DNA of 58,569 nt from Opitutaceae bacterium (GTDB taxonomy: Bacteria > Verrucomicrobiota > Verrucomicrobiia > Opitutales > Opitutaceae). The notes under the pieces were generated by a model. It was not told the DNA's origin. It saw nothing but the letters and a program-made list of their open reading frames with translations, and did not search any database. Of the stretch, positions 35,493 to 44,316 are shown one piece after another. The position numbers and the translations under genes are program-made. The stretch spans positions 1-58,569 of the forward strand of contig CANJNJ010000008.1 in NCBI GenBank assembly GCA_947474995.1, written 5' to 3'. Within the stretch, counting starts at the first letter, position 1; the number at the start of each line of letters is the position of its first letter.

Positions 35493-36328
35493 TTCATCTC
35501 ACCGGCCTCTTTATCCATCCCGTAAAATCGCTGGGCGCCTGCGCGGTGAGGGCCGCGGAGATCGACGCGCTCGGGCTGGTGGGCGACCGGCGGTTCATGG
35601 TCGTCGAGGATGAATCCGGCCGATTCCTGACGCAGCGCACGCTTCCCCGGATGGCGCTGATCGCGACGGAGCTCTCCGAATTCACCCTCACGCTTTCGGC
35701 GCCGGGTCACGGGTCGATCGCCGTCGCCCGGACGTTTCGGCCCACCGCCGGGGAGAAACCGCGGCCGGTGGTGGTCAGCGTGTGGGCGAGCGAAGGCCTG
35801 CTCGCAGACGATTGCGGCGACGCGCCCGCGGCGTGGCTCGGTGATTTTCTCGGGGTCAAATGCCGGCTGGTCCGCATCGGCGAAAAGTTTCGCCGGCCGG
35901 TCCTCAAACCTGGCCAGGCCCGCCCCGAGGATGTCGTCAGTTTTGCGGACGGTTACCCGCTGCTCGTGATCAGCGAGGCCTCGCTCGCGGACCTCAACGA
36001 TCGGCTCGTGGCGCGCGGTGAGGGGGGCGTCCCGATGGACCGCTTCCGGCCCAATCTCGTCGTCGCGGGCTGCGCCGCGTTTGCCGAGGATACCTGGACG
36101 CGCTTTCGCATCGGCGGGATCGTCTTTCGCGCGGGCGGTCCCTGCGGGCGCTGCGTGCTGACGACCACGGATCAACGCACCGCGGAACGCGGCCTCGAGC
36201 CGCTGCGGACGCTCGCGTCGTATCGGCGCGATGGCAACGATCCGACGAACGTGAATTTCGGGCAGAATCTGTTTCAAGAGACGAAGACCGGGACGCTGCA
36301 GGTCGGGGATGCCGTGGTGCCGGGATAA
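35489..36328 (+). CDS. MOSC domain protein (YcbX-like)
   Basis: A 279-residue protein starting MIHLTGLFIHPVKSLGACAV with the MOSC N-terminal beta-barrel (HPVKSLG), then the MOSC core (DGYPLLVISEASLADL, RFRPNLVVAGCAAFAED) and the conserved Cys in GGPCGRCVLTTTD, which binds the molybdenum cofactor or sulfur in relatives. YcbX works with a reductase on N-hydroxylated compounds. No reductase is fused here. The frame upstream of 35489 is inside the methyltransferase gene and is rejected. Confidence 0.92.
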   Translation: MIHLTGLFIHPVKSLGACAVRAAEIDALGLVGDRRFMVVEDESGRFLTQRTLPRMALIATELSEFTLTLSAPGHGSIAVARTFRPTAGEKPRPVVVSVWASEGLLADDCGDAPAAWLGDFLGVKCRLVRIGEKFRRPVLKPGQARPEDVVSFADGYPLLVISEASLADLNDRLVARGEGGVPMDRFRPNLVVAGCAAFAEDTWTRFRIGGIVFRAGGPCGRCVLTTTDQRTAERGLEPLRTLASYRRDGNDPTNVNFGQNLFQETKTGTLQVGDAVVPG

Positions 36329-36614
36329 AGGAATGGCTGGGCCTTGGGCACGACCGTGCGCTCCGCAGCCGCGCGGCGCACCCGATCGGTTGATCGGGAA
36401 AGGTGGGCCGGGCACTCCGTGCGCGGCCATGGACGGTGACGCCGAGCCCAACGCCGGCCGCGCACGGACTGCCCGGCCCACCCTTCGGGCTTTTCCGAAT
36501 GGAAAAACAGCCGACGCCGGCCGTGACTAAGGCGCCGTTTTCTGCACGATACTGATTCCCGCGAGCCCATTGGCGCGGATGTGACGCTCCCGTCTTTTCA
36601 ACCCAAAAACTATC
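36329..36614. repeat. 286-base gap holding three successive hairpins
   Basis: A long palindrome pairs 36402-36428 (GGTGGGCCGGGCACTCCGTG and on) with 36456-36482 over 27 bases with one mismatch. Before it are CCCGATC/GATCGGG (36381-36398) and the ACCGTGCGCTCCGC text shared with 30793-30834. No gene is seen. The first Asp-box protein gene follows. Confidence 0.7.
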
Positions 36615-37703
36615 ATGACCAAGTTCGCCTTCATCTTCGCGCTGTTTCTGGGCGGCTCGGCGCTCGGAGCCGCCACACCCCAAGTCATAAAGAACGTCGT
36701 CGTCTACCAGGAGCCGGGCCGGTTTGGCGGGTGGCCCGCCAACAACGGCATCTGGGCCTGGGGCGACGAGATTGTCGTCGGTTTCATGCAGGGCTATTTC
36801 AAGAATACCGAGCGCGGCCACGCGATCGACAGCCAGCGACCGAGTGTCACGCGTTTCGCCCGGAGCAAGGACGGCGGGCTGACCTGGACTCTCGAAGTGC
36901 CATCGTTTCCCGACGTGCCCGACCAGGAGGGCGAAGGCACGACCTGCCCGGGCGGACTCGACTTCACGGCACCCAATTCCGCCGTCGCGTTGCGAATGAT
37001 CTCCAGCGGCCGCGGGTTCTCGCGTTTCTATTATTCCCGGGATCGAGCCCACACCTGGGAAGGGCCCTACCAACTGCCGACCTTCGACCGCAAAGGCATC
37101 GCCGCCCGCACCGACTATCTCGTCGACGGCGCGCACGAGCTGACGGCGTTCATCACCGCGTCGAAGGAAAATGGCCGCGAAGGGCGCGTGCTCTGCATCC
37201 GCACCTCAGACGGCGGCAAGTCCTGGCACCTGGTTTCATGGATCGGCGACGAGCCGAAGGGATTCAGCATCATGCCCTCGTCCGTTCGTCTTTCGCCGAC
37301 GCGGATCCTCAGCACGTTGCGGATCAAGGAAGGCCCGGAGCATTTCATCGACGCCTGGACGACGGACGACAACGGCAAGACGTGGCAGTTCTTCAACCGG
37401 CCCGTGGCCAGCACCGGCGGGTCGAACGGCAATCCCTCGAGCATGATCAAGCTGCGCGATGGGCGGCTCGTAATCACGTATGGCTACCGCTCCGAACCTT
37501 ATGGCATTCGCGCACGGATCAGCGGTGATCAAGGGCGGACCTGGGGCCAGGAAATCATGCTGCGCGACGATGGCGGCACGTGGGACCTCGGATATCCGCG
37601 GACAGTCGAACGCGCCGACGGAAAAATCGTCACGACCTACTACTTCAACGACAAAAAAGACGGTGAACGCTACATCGCGGCGACAATTTGGGACCCGCGT
37701 TGA
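36615..37703 (+). CDS. Exported BNR/Asp-box (sialidase-fold) protein
   Basis: A 362-residue protein with a signal peptide (KFAFIFALFLGGSALGA). At least four Asp-box-like turns are visible: SKDGGLTWTLEV, SDGGKSWHLV, TDDNGKTWQFF and GDQGRTWGQE, as in six-bladed sialidase-type beta-propellers. The active-site Arg triad and Tyr/Glu pair of true sialidases cannot be placed by eye, so the enzyme activity is unknown. It is convergent with the AGE epimerase gene, with a 61-base repeat exactly in the gap. Confidence 0.85.
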   Translation: MTKFAFIFALFLGGSALGAATPQVIKNVVVYQEPGRFGGWPANNGIWAWGDEIVVGFMQGYFKNTERGHAIDSQRPSVTRFARSKDGGLTWTLEVPSFPDVPDQEGEGTTCPGGLDFTAPNSAVALRMISSGRGFSRFYYSRDRAHTWEGPYQLPTFDRKGIAARTDYLVDGAHELTAFITASKENGREGRVLCIRTSDGGKSWHLVSWIGDEPKGFSIMPSSVRLSPTRILSTLRIKEGPEHFIDAWTTDDNGKTWQFFNRPVASTGGSNGNPSSMIKLRDGRLVITYGYRSEPYGIRARISGDQGRTWGQEIMLRDDGGTWDLGYPRTVERADGKIVTTYYFNDKKDGERYIAATIWDPR

Positions 37704-37713
37704 ACGGTTGTTT

Positions 37714-37774
37714 GTAGTTCCGCCTTTAGGCGGAAGGTTTCCAGAGCCCGGATTCCGCCTAAAGGCGGGACTAC
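37714..37774. repeat. 61-base paired-hairpin repeat (REP/BIME-like), copy 3
   Basis: GTAGTTCCGCCTTTAGGCGG at one end and CCGCCTAAAGGCGGGACTAC at the other. It is the most perfect copy, with GTAG at both ends. It fills the gap between two convergent genes and probably ends both transcripts. Confidence 0.9.
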
Positions 37775-37784
37775 GAACCCGGCG

Positions 37785-38987
37785 CTACTCGGCCAGCAGC
37801 TCTTCCGTCAGCCGCCAGCAATAGCGCTGCATCCGCGGCAGGTGGAACGGGCCTTTCCACGTGTTGCCCTTGAGCCGGGTGGAGATGCGCCCGTCGCGGT
37901 GGGCGTAGCCGAACCATTCGCCGTGTTCGGGATCGGCAAACACGCGATGTGACCAGTCGTGGACGAGCGTGTGCCACTCGGCGTATTTGTCGTCACGCGT
38001 GAGCTGCCACGCGAGGAGCGTCGCGATCTCGGCCTCGTTGTGCGGCCACCAGAATTTCATCTCCGCCCAATATTCCTGCACGGGCAGGCCCTTGAGATCG
38101 ACGAAGTACAACAGGCCACCGTGTTCGCGGTCCCAGCCGCGCGCCCACATGCAGTCGAGGATGCCGAGGCCCAGCTTGAGCAGTCGCGGGTCGCGCGCCC
38201 GGTGCTTCGCCTCGTGCAGGACAAACCAGGCGCACTCGATCGCATGGCCGGGGTTCAGCGTGCGGCCGTCAAAGTGATCAATGACCTCGCCCTTCGGTCC
38301 CACCATTTCCATCAGCGCCCCGAGGTCCGGTTTGTAGAAATCGCGCTCGATGGCCGCGATGGAGCGATCGATCCACTGGGTGCACGTCGCCCCCTTGGCG
38401 GAAAGGTCGCCGAGCAGAGCGCGCACTTCCTGAGCCGTAGCGATGGCGATCATGTGCGGCGCCACACCCTGGGCAGGCCGCGTCTCCGGATCCGTTTTCG
38501 GCGGCATCACGCCCGGCGTAAAGGAGTGATGGAGGTAAGTCTCGAAATATTGCTGCGCCTCCTGGGCCGCGCGCGCGTCGCCCGTCGCCTTCGCGTAGGC
38601 CGCACTGCCGATGGCCGCGAAACACTCGCTGTAAACATACCGCCGCATCCGCAACGGGCGGCCCTCGCGCGTCACCGTGAAATAGAGTTTCCCGCCGGGA
38701 CCGCGACAATGGCTGCGGATGAAATCGAGGCAGTGCCGCGAAGCGTCGAGCCACTCGGGACGTTTTTCGACGGTGTTGTAGAGCGTGGCAAAGGTCCACG
38801 CCGCGCGACCCTGCAGCCAGACCGCCTTGTCCGTGTCGACGACGGTGCCGTCGTGGGCCAGCCCGGTGAGCAATCCGCCATGCTCATGATCGAGGCCGTG
38901 GCGCAGCCAAAAAGGAATGCAGCTCTTGAGCAGCCCGTCGCGATAGACGTCGCGGAACTGGGTGAGTTTTTGATCGGATAGGCTCAT
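37785..38987 (-). CDS. AGE-family epimerase/isomerase (N-acylglucosamine 2-epimerase type)
   Basis: A 400-residue (alpha/alpha)6-barrel enzyme starting MSLSDQKLTQFRDVYRDGLL; the 64 codons upstream are rejected. Family marks: FWLRHGLDHEHGGLLTGLA, DKAVWLQGRAAWTFA, MRRYVYSECFAAIGSAAYAK, the His region TLNPGHAIECAWFVL, and WWPHNEAEIATLLAW. Members epimerise N-acylglucosamine/N-acylmannosamine, cellobiose or mannose. It lies last in the long minus-strand run, 40 bases after the MFS gene. Confidence 0.92.
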   Translation of the reverse strand: MSLSDQKLTQFRDVYRDGLLKSCIPFWLRHGLDHEHGGLLTGLAHDGTVVDTDKAVWLQGRAAWTFATLYNTVEKRPEWLDASRHCLDFIRSHCRGPGGKLYFTVTREGRPLRMRRYVYSECFAAIGSAAYAKATGDARAAQEAQQYFETYLHHSFTPGVMPPKTDPETRPAQGVAPHMIAIATAQEVRALLGDLSAKGATCTQWIDRSIAAIERDFYKPDLGALMEMVGPKGEVIDHFDGRTLNPGHAIECAWFVLHEAKHRARDPRLLKLGLGILDCMWARGWDREHGGLLYFVDLKGLPVQEYWAEMKFWWPHNEAEIATLLAWQLTRDDKYAEWHTLVHDWSHRVFADPEHGEWFGYAHRDGRISTRLKGNTWKGPFHLPRMQRYCWRLTEELLAE

Positions 38988-39027
38988 CGAAGGAACGGAC
39001 CAAGCGGACCGGCCAAACCAAGCGGGG

Positions 39028-40290
39028 TCAAGTGGGCGGTACGGAACCAGGCCGCGGGCGGATAAAGAAAAGCAGGAGTGCGCAGAGCAGCAGACTGCCC
39101 GCGGCAAATTGGAAAAGGCGCGGGAGCGGGATCCCCCCGTCACGCAACGCCCCGCCCGCATAGATCGACAGCCCGCCAATTCCGGCTGAACAGAGATTTA
39201 AGACGCCGTAACCCGTGGCCCGGTACCGCGCGTCCGAGATCAGACACAGAATTGGCATCATGTTCGCGTCGGTGAAGGCGCGCGTCAGGCCCGTGAGAAT
39301 CAGTCCGAAAATCGCCAGCCAGAAAATATCCGTGCCCGCCACCATCACGAGCGCGGGTGCCGCAATGAGGAGCCCCAACGCCGGAACGTAGATCCGGCCG
39401 CGCGGATTGGTCCGGCTCCAGGCGTCGGCCCAGAAGCCACCAAGCAACACGCCCACCAGCGATGATGCCTGATAATAGCCCGTCGCCGACATCCCTGCCA
39501 CGCCCTGGCCGAGATGAAATTTCTCCGTCAAATACGTCGGCATCCAGCCAATCACAGTCCACAAGACGCCGAATATCCCCCAATAAAAGAACGCGAGGAT
39601 AAACGGACCTGAGCCAAAGAGGCTGCGCATGGCGGCACCAAAGCCCCCCACCGGCAAGGTCGCCTCCGGGGCATCGGCCGCACGCTCGGACCGGGGAGCG
39701 TCGCGCAGAAAAAGCATCAGAACGATGGCATAGCCGATGCCGATCAAACCAAAGAGACTGAAAGCGTAACTCCACGTATGCCGCTCGGCGACCAGTCCGC
39801 CCAGGCCGCCCAAACTGGCGCCCGTCATCATCCCGGTCATGTGCACCCCCGTCGCGCGCGAGCGCGTTGCTCCGCGATGGTAGTCCATGATGAGGGCGAG
39901 GCCGGCCGGCACATAACACGCCTCGCTAATGCCCATGAGCGCCCGGGTGATCAGCAAACCTTCAAACGTCGTCGCCCGGGATGTGAGCCAGGTCATCAAC
40001 GACCAAATCAAAAGGCTGCCAATGATCACGCGGGTGCGACTCAACCGATCCGCCACAAATCCGGCAAACGGACTGCACAGGGCGTACACCCAGAGAAAAA
40101 CCGAGGTCAGCAGCCCGAACTGTGCATCGGTCATCGGAATCGCCGCCATCACCGAACCCCGCATCGTGGTCAGCATGATCCGGTCGATGAGATTCAGGCA
40201 GGCCACCACCCAAAGCAGCCCGACGACCAGCCATGCCCGGCCCATGCGTTCAGGCGCAACCGGAGCGGAAATGCCATGCGGGTTCGTCAT
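39028..40290 (-). CDS. MFS transporter, probably for an organic or sugar acid
   Basis: A 420-residue protein with 12 predicted membrane helices. The loop 2-3 motif is GFVADRLSRTRVIIG (MFS motif A). FYWGIFGVLWTVIGWMPTYL and GVAGMSATGYYQASSLVGVLLGG are typical of the anion:cation symporter type that carries hexuronates, sialate and related acids. The start codon overlaps the stop of the propeller gene upstream (ATGA), so they are coupled. It is the likely importer of the product made outside the cytoplasm by this cluster. Confidence 0.88.
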   Translation of the reverse strand: MTNPHGISAPVAPERMGRAWLVVGLLWVVACLNLIDRIMLTTMRGSVMAAIPMTDAQFGLLTSVFLWVYALCSPFAGFVADRLSRTRVIIGSLLIWSLMTWLTSRATTFEGLLITRALMGISEACYVPAGLALIMDYHRGATRSRATGVHMTGMMTGASLGGLGGLVAERHTWSYAFSLFGLIGIGYAIVLMLFLRDAPRSERAADAPEATLPVGGFGAAMRSLFGSGPFILAFFYWGIFGVLWTVIGWMPTYLTEKFHLGQGVAGMSATGYYQASSLVGVLLGGFWADAWSRTNPRGRIYVPALGLLIAAPALVMVAGTDIFWLAIFGLILTGLTRAFTDANMMPILCLISDARYRATGYGVLNLCSAGIGGLSIYAGGALRDGGIPLPRLFQFAAGSLLLCALLLFFIRPRPGSVPPT

Positions 40291-41390
40291 GGTGCCGTCG
40301 TCCGGACCTTGGGCAACCAGGAGTACTCAAGGCGTCGCACCCGCAACGGCCCGCTCAAACGCGCCATCTCGTCGTCCCCTACGTTGTAGGCCAGCAGGAT
40401 CGCGTCAGGCGTACATTGGAGCGCGATGTAGTGATACCAAATGCTGTTATCGCCTTCGATCAACTTGCGGAGCGGCCAGGTCTGGCCGTCGTCCGACGAA
40501 ATCGCCGCGACCAAGGGTGCGCGGCGGCCTTTGACGAAGGGAAATTTGCCGGAGTGATCGTTGAACACCGCCAGCAGGTCGCGCGAATTCGGCAGCCGCT
40601 TGATGCTCGCCGGCGACAAGGGGGAAACCAGCGTCGAAGGGGACGGCGCGCTCCACGTTTTTCCGTTATCCGCCGAGCGCAATTGGTACTGCGAGCCCAT
40701 ATCGGTGCGTGCCCATGAAAGCAGTCCTGCACCCGCCGTCTCCACCACGCCGGACTCCTGCAGCCCGGATTTGCCCTCGGCGACACCCCAGCGCGACAGC
40801 GATTCCTGCCAGGTGGCGCCTTCGTCGTCGGAGTAATACCAGACCGCGGCCCCCCGCGTGCCGGCCATGCGATGGGAATTCATCGGCAGGAGGATTCGTC
40901 CACTGCTCGTTTGGATGACACGATCGTTATTCAAAATAAAATATCCCGGTGAATCGATCACCAACCGCGGCTTCGACCAAACGGCCCCGTCGTCGGTGGA
41001 AAATGAGACATAGGGACGGCAATCCTCGGTGCTCTTCGTGAAGAGGTAGAACATCGCGAGCTTGCCGCTCGCCAACGTCAGCAGGGAGACGCTCATCACA
41101 TTCAGGCCCTGGCCATCGACCCCCTGGATGATTTCGCGCGGTGCGCTCCACGCGCGGCCATCGTCATCTGACTGGATGCCCACAACCCGCGCCGCACTGT
41201 GATCCCGGTTCCCACCGTAGAACTGGGTGTAATAGAAAAGAATCCGACCGCTTTTCAGCCGGGCAAAACCTCCTTCCGAATTCCGGGGATTGCCGGGCGT
41301 GGGACGAAGTTCGAGCACGACCTGATTTTCCGTCTGGGCGGATAATGCCCCGAAGAGGAACAGTCCGAGCCCGAGCGCGATAAACTTCAT
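40287..41390 (-). CDS. Exported sialidase-like Asp-box protein
   Basis: A 367-residue protein with a signal peptide (MKFIALGLGLFLFGALSA). Asp-box turns: SDDDGRAWSAPRE, STDDGAVWSKPRL, SDDEGATWQESL, SADNGKTWSAPSP, SSDDGQTWPLRK, consistent with a six-bladed propeller. RNSEGGFARLKSGRILFYYTQFY at the start resembles the opening of exo-sialidase-like proteins. The substrate is not proven. It is coupled to the MFS gene downstream and starts 52 bases after the next propeller gene. Confidence 0.88.
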   Translation of the reverse strand: MKFIALGLGLFLFGALSAQTENQVVLELRPTPGNPRNSEGGFARLKSGRILFYYTQFYGGNRDHSAARVVGIQSDDDGRAWSAPREIIQGVDGQGLNVMSVSLLTLASGKLAMFYLFTKSTEDCRPYVSFSTDDGAVWSKPRLVIDSPGYFILNNDRVIQTSSGRILLPMNSHRMAGTRGAAVWYYSDDEGATWQESLSRWGVAEGKSGLQESGVVETAGAGLLSWARTDMGSQYQLRSADNGKTWSAPSPSTLVSPLSPASIKRLPNSRDLLAVFNDHSGKFPFVKGRRAPLVAAISSDDGQTWPLRKLIEGDNSIWYHYIALQCTPDAILLAYNVGDDEMARLSGPLRVRRLEYSWLPKVRTTAP

Positions 41391-41442
41391 GGCGAGATTT
41401 GCGAAATCAAAGGCAGCTGGAAATTTCGCCGGCCCGGCGCCC

Positions 41443-42615
41443 TCACGGGCCCGCAAATTTCGGAATGGCCTCCGGATCGAAACGTACCCAATGAATCGCC
41501 GTCTGCTTCCCGTGCGTGCCCCAAAAGGCCAGCAGGACGTGACCGTTGCTCAGCGTGGCAAGTGACGGGAACCCGAAGCGCAGCGTGTTGAGCTCCTCGG
41601 AGGTCGAGACTTTTCCCGCCATGCCCGACTCTGCGCCGCCCCAGAGCAGGCCACGGCGTTCCGTGCGCCACCCCGAAGCGTCGACGGTGGCGAGTTCAAC
41701 CCAAAGCCCCGGACGATCATGGCGGCGATACGCGGCCATAATTTTGCCCGACTCGAGCTCGATGACCTTGCAGGTCTGGGCGAGAAATCCCGTCGGCGTC
41801 GGCGGGCCAAACGTCTTGCCGCCGTCGCGACTCACCACGAACACGGAAGGCTTGGTCTCGCGGCTCTTGGGGTCGTAGACCCACGCCGTCGCCAGCAAGC
41901 TCCCGTCCCGGCGCACCGTCACGGACTGCTCCCAATGAATGTAGCCGGTCTTGCGACCGTCGAACGAGGGAACGAAGCGCGGCCAGGTCACGCCTCCATC
42001 GGTGCTGACGAGGAGCCCGGAGACTTCGCCATTCGGCGATTCGCCGTTCCAACCGCGCCACGTCGCCACCGGTGCGGCCCAGCTGCCATCGGGCAATTGC
42101 ACGATCGCGTGGCATAGTTCCCACGTCGGGCCAACCAACGGCGGCTCGATCCAACGCGGCGCGGACCACTTCCGGCCGCTATCCAGGCTCTCGATCCAGA
42201 AAAGCTTCATCGGCACCTGGCCGAGCGTCTCGCGATTGGAGCGATGCGTTTCGTAGCCCTGCCGATTCTCCCATTTGCCAAAGCCGAGCAGCCGCTGACC
42301 GGCCAGCCGGCGCGTGCGAATCGTGTGCGTCGTTGGCGGACCGTCTGGTTTGACCACCAGCGGGCCTTCGTCCTGCCAAGTCGTCCCCCCGTCGACCGTC
42401 CGGACTCCCCGTGTATGATAATCCAAAGTCTCGGTTGAAGTCCCCAAATCAAAGGAGACGAACCATTCGCGCTCTGAGAGCACCGTCAGGCTCGGATGGT
42501 ACGCATTGCGCGTGTCCGGTGGACTCGCGGCGAAGGCGACTCCCACCGCCTCGGCTCGCACGGCTTCAGCGCAGGGAGCAGCGGGAGTCGGGGTGCCTGG
42601 TGAACTCGGTTGCAT
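41443..42615 (-). CDS. Sialidase-like Asp-box protein without a visible signal peptide
   Basis: A 390-residue protein whose first usable start is the ATG at 42615. It opens MQPSSPGTPTPAAPCAEAVR, which is not a signal peptide, whereas neighbouring propellers have one. The same frame is open upstream as far as 42729 except for one TGA at 42619-42621, so an N-terminal part may be missing. Asp-box turns: TVDGGTTWQDEGP, LDSGRKWSAPR, STDGGVTWPRF, SRDGGKTFGPP. It ends GKQTAIHWVRFDPEAIPKFAG. It could be a cytoplasmic or misannotated-start member of the family. Confidence 0.82.
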   Translation of the reverse strand: MQPSSPGTPTPAAPCAEAVRAEAVGVAFAASPPDTRNAYHPSLTVLSEREWFVSFDLGTSTETLDYHTRGVRTVDGGTTWQDEGPLVVKPDGPPTTHTIRTRRLAGQRLLGFGKWENRQGYETHRSNRETLGQVPMKLFWIESLDSGRKWSAPRWIEPPLVGPTWELCHAIVQLPDGSWAAPVATWRGWNGESPNGEVSGLLVSTDGGVTWPRFVPSFDGRKTGYIHWEQSVTVRRDGSLLATAWVYDPKSRETKPSVFVVSRDGGKTFGPPTPTGFLAQTCKVIELESGKIMAAYRRHDRPGLWVELATVDASGWRTERRGLLWGGAESGMAGKVSTSEELNTLRFGFPSLATLSNGHVLLAFWGTHGKQTAIHWVRFDPEAIPKFAGP

Positions 42616-42618
42616 CGA

Positions 42619-42729
42619 TCAACGATCCGTCCCGGTCGGCATCAGCGCCAACCGAAAACGCGTGGTCTCCTGCGGATTCCAAACCCGGAGGACGCGGCTC
42701 GGGCGGCGTCTGAAGGCAGCGCTGCTCAC
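42619..42729 (-). CDS. 36-codon frame coupled to the upstream propeller gene (uncertain)
   Basis: It begins GTG at 42729, overlapping the TGA of the preceding gene (GTGA), and reads RVLRVWNPQETTRFRLALMP before a TGA. The next ATG of the propeller gene lies one codon further in the same frame. It has protein-like composition but no signal or known match. It may be the lost N-terminus of the propeller gene or chance. Confidence 0.3.
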   Translation of the reverse strand: MSSAAFRRRPSRVLRVWNPQETTRFRLALMPTGTDR

Positions 42730-44255
42730 TGGGCGGCGTTCGGGTCCTGGGAATAATCGTGGGTGCCGAGGCTGAACAGGCGCGTGCTCGTCAGCTCCAG
42801 CAGGACCCTGATCGGGCGGTCGGCGGGGGGCAACGCCCCGCTCTTCCAGCGCATGAGACCTGAGATGCTATCGGTTGTCAGCGGCACACTGTCCGCCAGG
42901 CCAAGGCCGGCAATGGCCCGACCGTCCGCTTCGACCAACCCCGCGCGAACGGCGCCGCGCCGGGCGTCGGCGTTCACCACGAGGCGGGCCGACGCGAGCC
43001 GCAGCGGTTTGGTCTCCAGCCGCCCACCTTCGGGTCCCGCGTCCAGCGACACAAAGCCATCGCGACGCCAATCCGCCCGCGCGATGGAGATGCGCTTGGG
43101 CGGCATGGGGCCGCCGTGATTGGTGGTCAACACCGTGTAGTAAACCCACGTTTCCTTTCCGGCATTCACCGGCGACGACGCGAGGCCGAGGATCGCCCCG
43201 CCATTGAAGGTTCCAGGCGCGCCGTGCGGAATCACGTTGCTCCGCGGCCAGGAGCGCTGCCAGTGAGCGCCATCGAGGCTGCTGGCGATCTCGACATCGA
43301 TCGGCCCGGCAATCGGGCTCTGGCCCTTGCCCACGGCCGACCGCGGCAACTGATACTCGACCCGCAGGACAGTCGGCAACCCGATGAAGCCGCCGGCGTG
43401 GGCAAAGACCGACATGTTGTAGAATTCGGTGCGCTCCCCGGGGCGCGTAACCCACAAGTCGTCGATTTCATCCGGGCTCAGCACAAGGTGCGGTTCCGAC
43501 CACGTGACGAAATCGCGACTGCGCGAGAGCCACACCACGCGGCGATCGAAGCCGCGGACGACCTGCGGCTTCTTGAGATACACGAGAAATTCCCCGTTCA
43601 CGGGGTCCTGCGCCATCGTGATGGTGTCGGAATAGGGAAAAATCGGCGCGCCACTCGCCGGCCGATAGGCCCACGTCAGCCCATCAGGCGACGTGGCGGA
43701 ATAGTAATTCCGGCCCGAGGCGCCCACCATCTTGTAGCGGTGCGCCGGATTCTTTTCGAAGGCGTCGACGATGACCGTCGGGCTATCGAGATCGAAGATG
43801 ATATTGTTCTGTTTCGAACCCGCGAATTCATGGAGTCCAAGATTGGGCCGATCCCACTTTTTCCCATCGGGCGATGTCGCGTAAAGTTGAAGCGTCGCCC
43901 CACCCTCTTTGAATCCCGCGACATGGACCTTCGCCGTATCGGCGAGCACCTCGCCCCGGCTGGGCAGGCCCACATACCACATTTCGAAGAATTTTTTCTC
44001 CGGGTTGAAGCGTACCGTGCCGAACACATAGACCCGCTCGCCTTCCCACGGGAGTTCCGGCTGCAACACCGGTTGGGCCAGAGACTGGCCGGGATGAATC
44101 CGCCGCACGAGGTCGCGACGCGTCTCGATGCCGCCATCGTCAACAAAAAGCAGGGGCAATTCGCCAAGCCGAATGGCCCGGCCATCCCCCGCCGCGGCGC
44201 CGGCCGGGCGGCAGAGAATCAGGAAAGCGAACAGCAAACCGAGCCGGATTTTCAT
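42726..44255 (-). CDS. Exported GH32/GH43-like beta-propeller protein
   Basis: A 509-residue protein with a signal peptide (MKIRLGLLFAFLILCRPAGA). The frame upstream of 44255 belongs to shadow text of the repeat-protein gene and is rejected. Repeating SPDG/W motifs (TSPDGKKWDRPNLGL, TSPDGLTWAYRP, SRSRDFVTWSEPH, SSLDGAHWQRSW) and the FEMWYVG and EFYNMSV strands match the planctomycete and verrucomicrobial propeller family often annotated as GH32- or GH43-like. It probably binds or cuts a glycan. Its stop codon overlaps a GTG of a short frame. Confidence 0.85.
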   Translation of the reverse strand: MKIRLGLLFAFLILCRPAGAAAGDGRAIRLGELPLLFVDDGGIETRRDLVRRIHPGQSLAQPVLQPELPWEGERVYVFGTVRFNPEKKFFEMWYVGLPSRGEVLADTAKVHVAGFKEGGATLQLYATSPDGKKWDRPNLGLHEFAGSKQNNIIFDLDSPTVIVDAFEKNPAHRYKMVGASGRNYYSATSPDGLTWAYRPASGAPIFPYSDTITMAQDPVNGEFLVYLKKPQVVRGFDRRVVWLSRSRDFVTWSEPHLVLSPDEIDDLWVTRPGERTEFYNMSVFAHAGGFIGLPTVLRVEYQLPRSAVGKGQSPIAGPIDVEIASSLDGAHWQRSWPRSNVIPHGAPGTFNGGAILGLASSPVNAGKETWVYYTVLTTNHGGPMPPKRISIARADWRRDGFVSLDAGPEGGRLETKPLRLASARLVVNADARRGAVRAGLVEADGRAIAGLGLADSVPLTTDSISGLMRWKSGALPPADRPIRVLLELTSTRLFSLGTHDYSQDPNAAQ

Positions 44256-44316
44256 GCGAAGGAGCGATGGGGCCCGTGATCCGTTCTTCAACCAGACCAA
44301 GCCGACAAATAGGCTG

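Noticed and set aside
37704-37784. Possible small RNA between the convergent propeller and epimerase genes
   Set aside because: The gap is almost wholly the 61-base repeat, which explains the fold better than a specific RNA.
36615-42615. Calling the Asp-box proteins true sialidases
   Set aside because: Asp-box turns only show the propeller fold; the catalytic Arg triad and Tyr/Glu pair could not be placed by eye.
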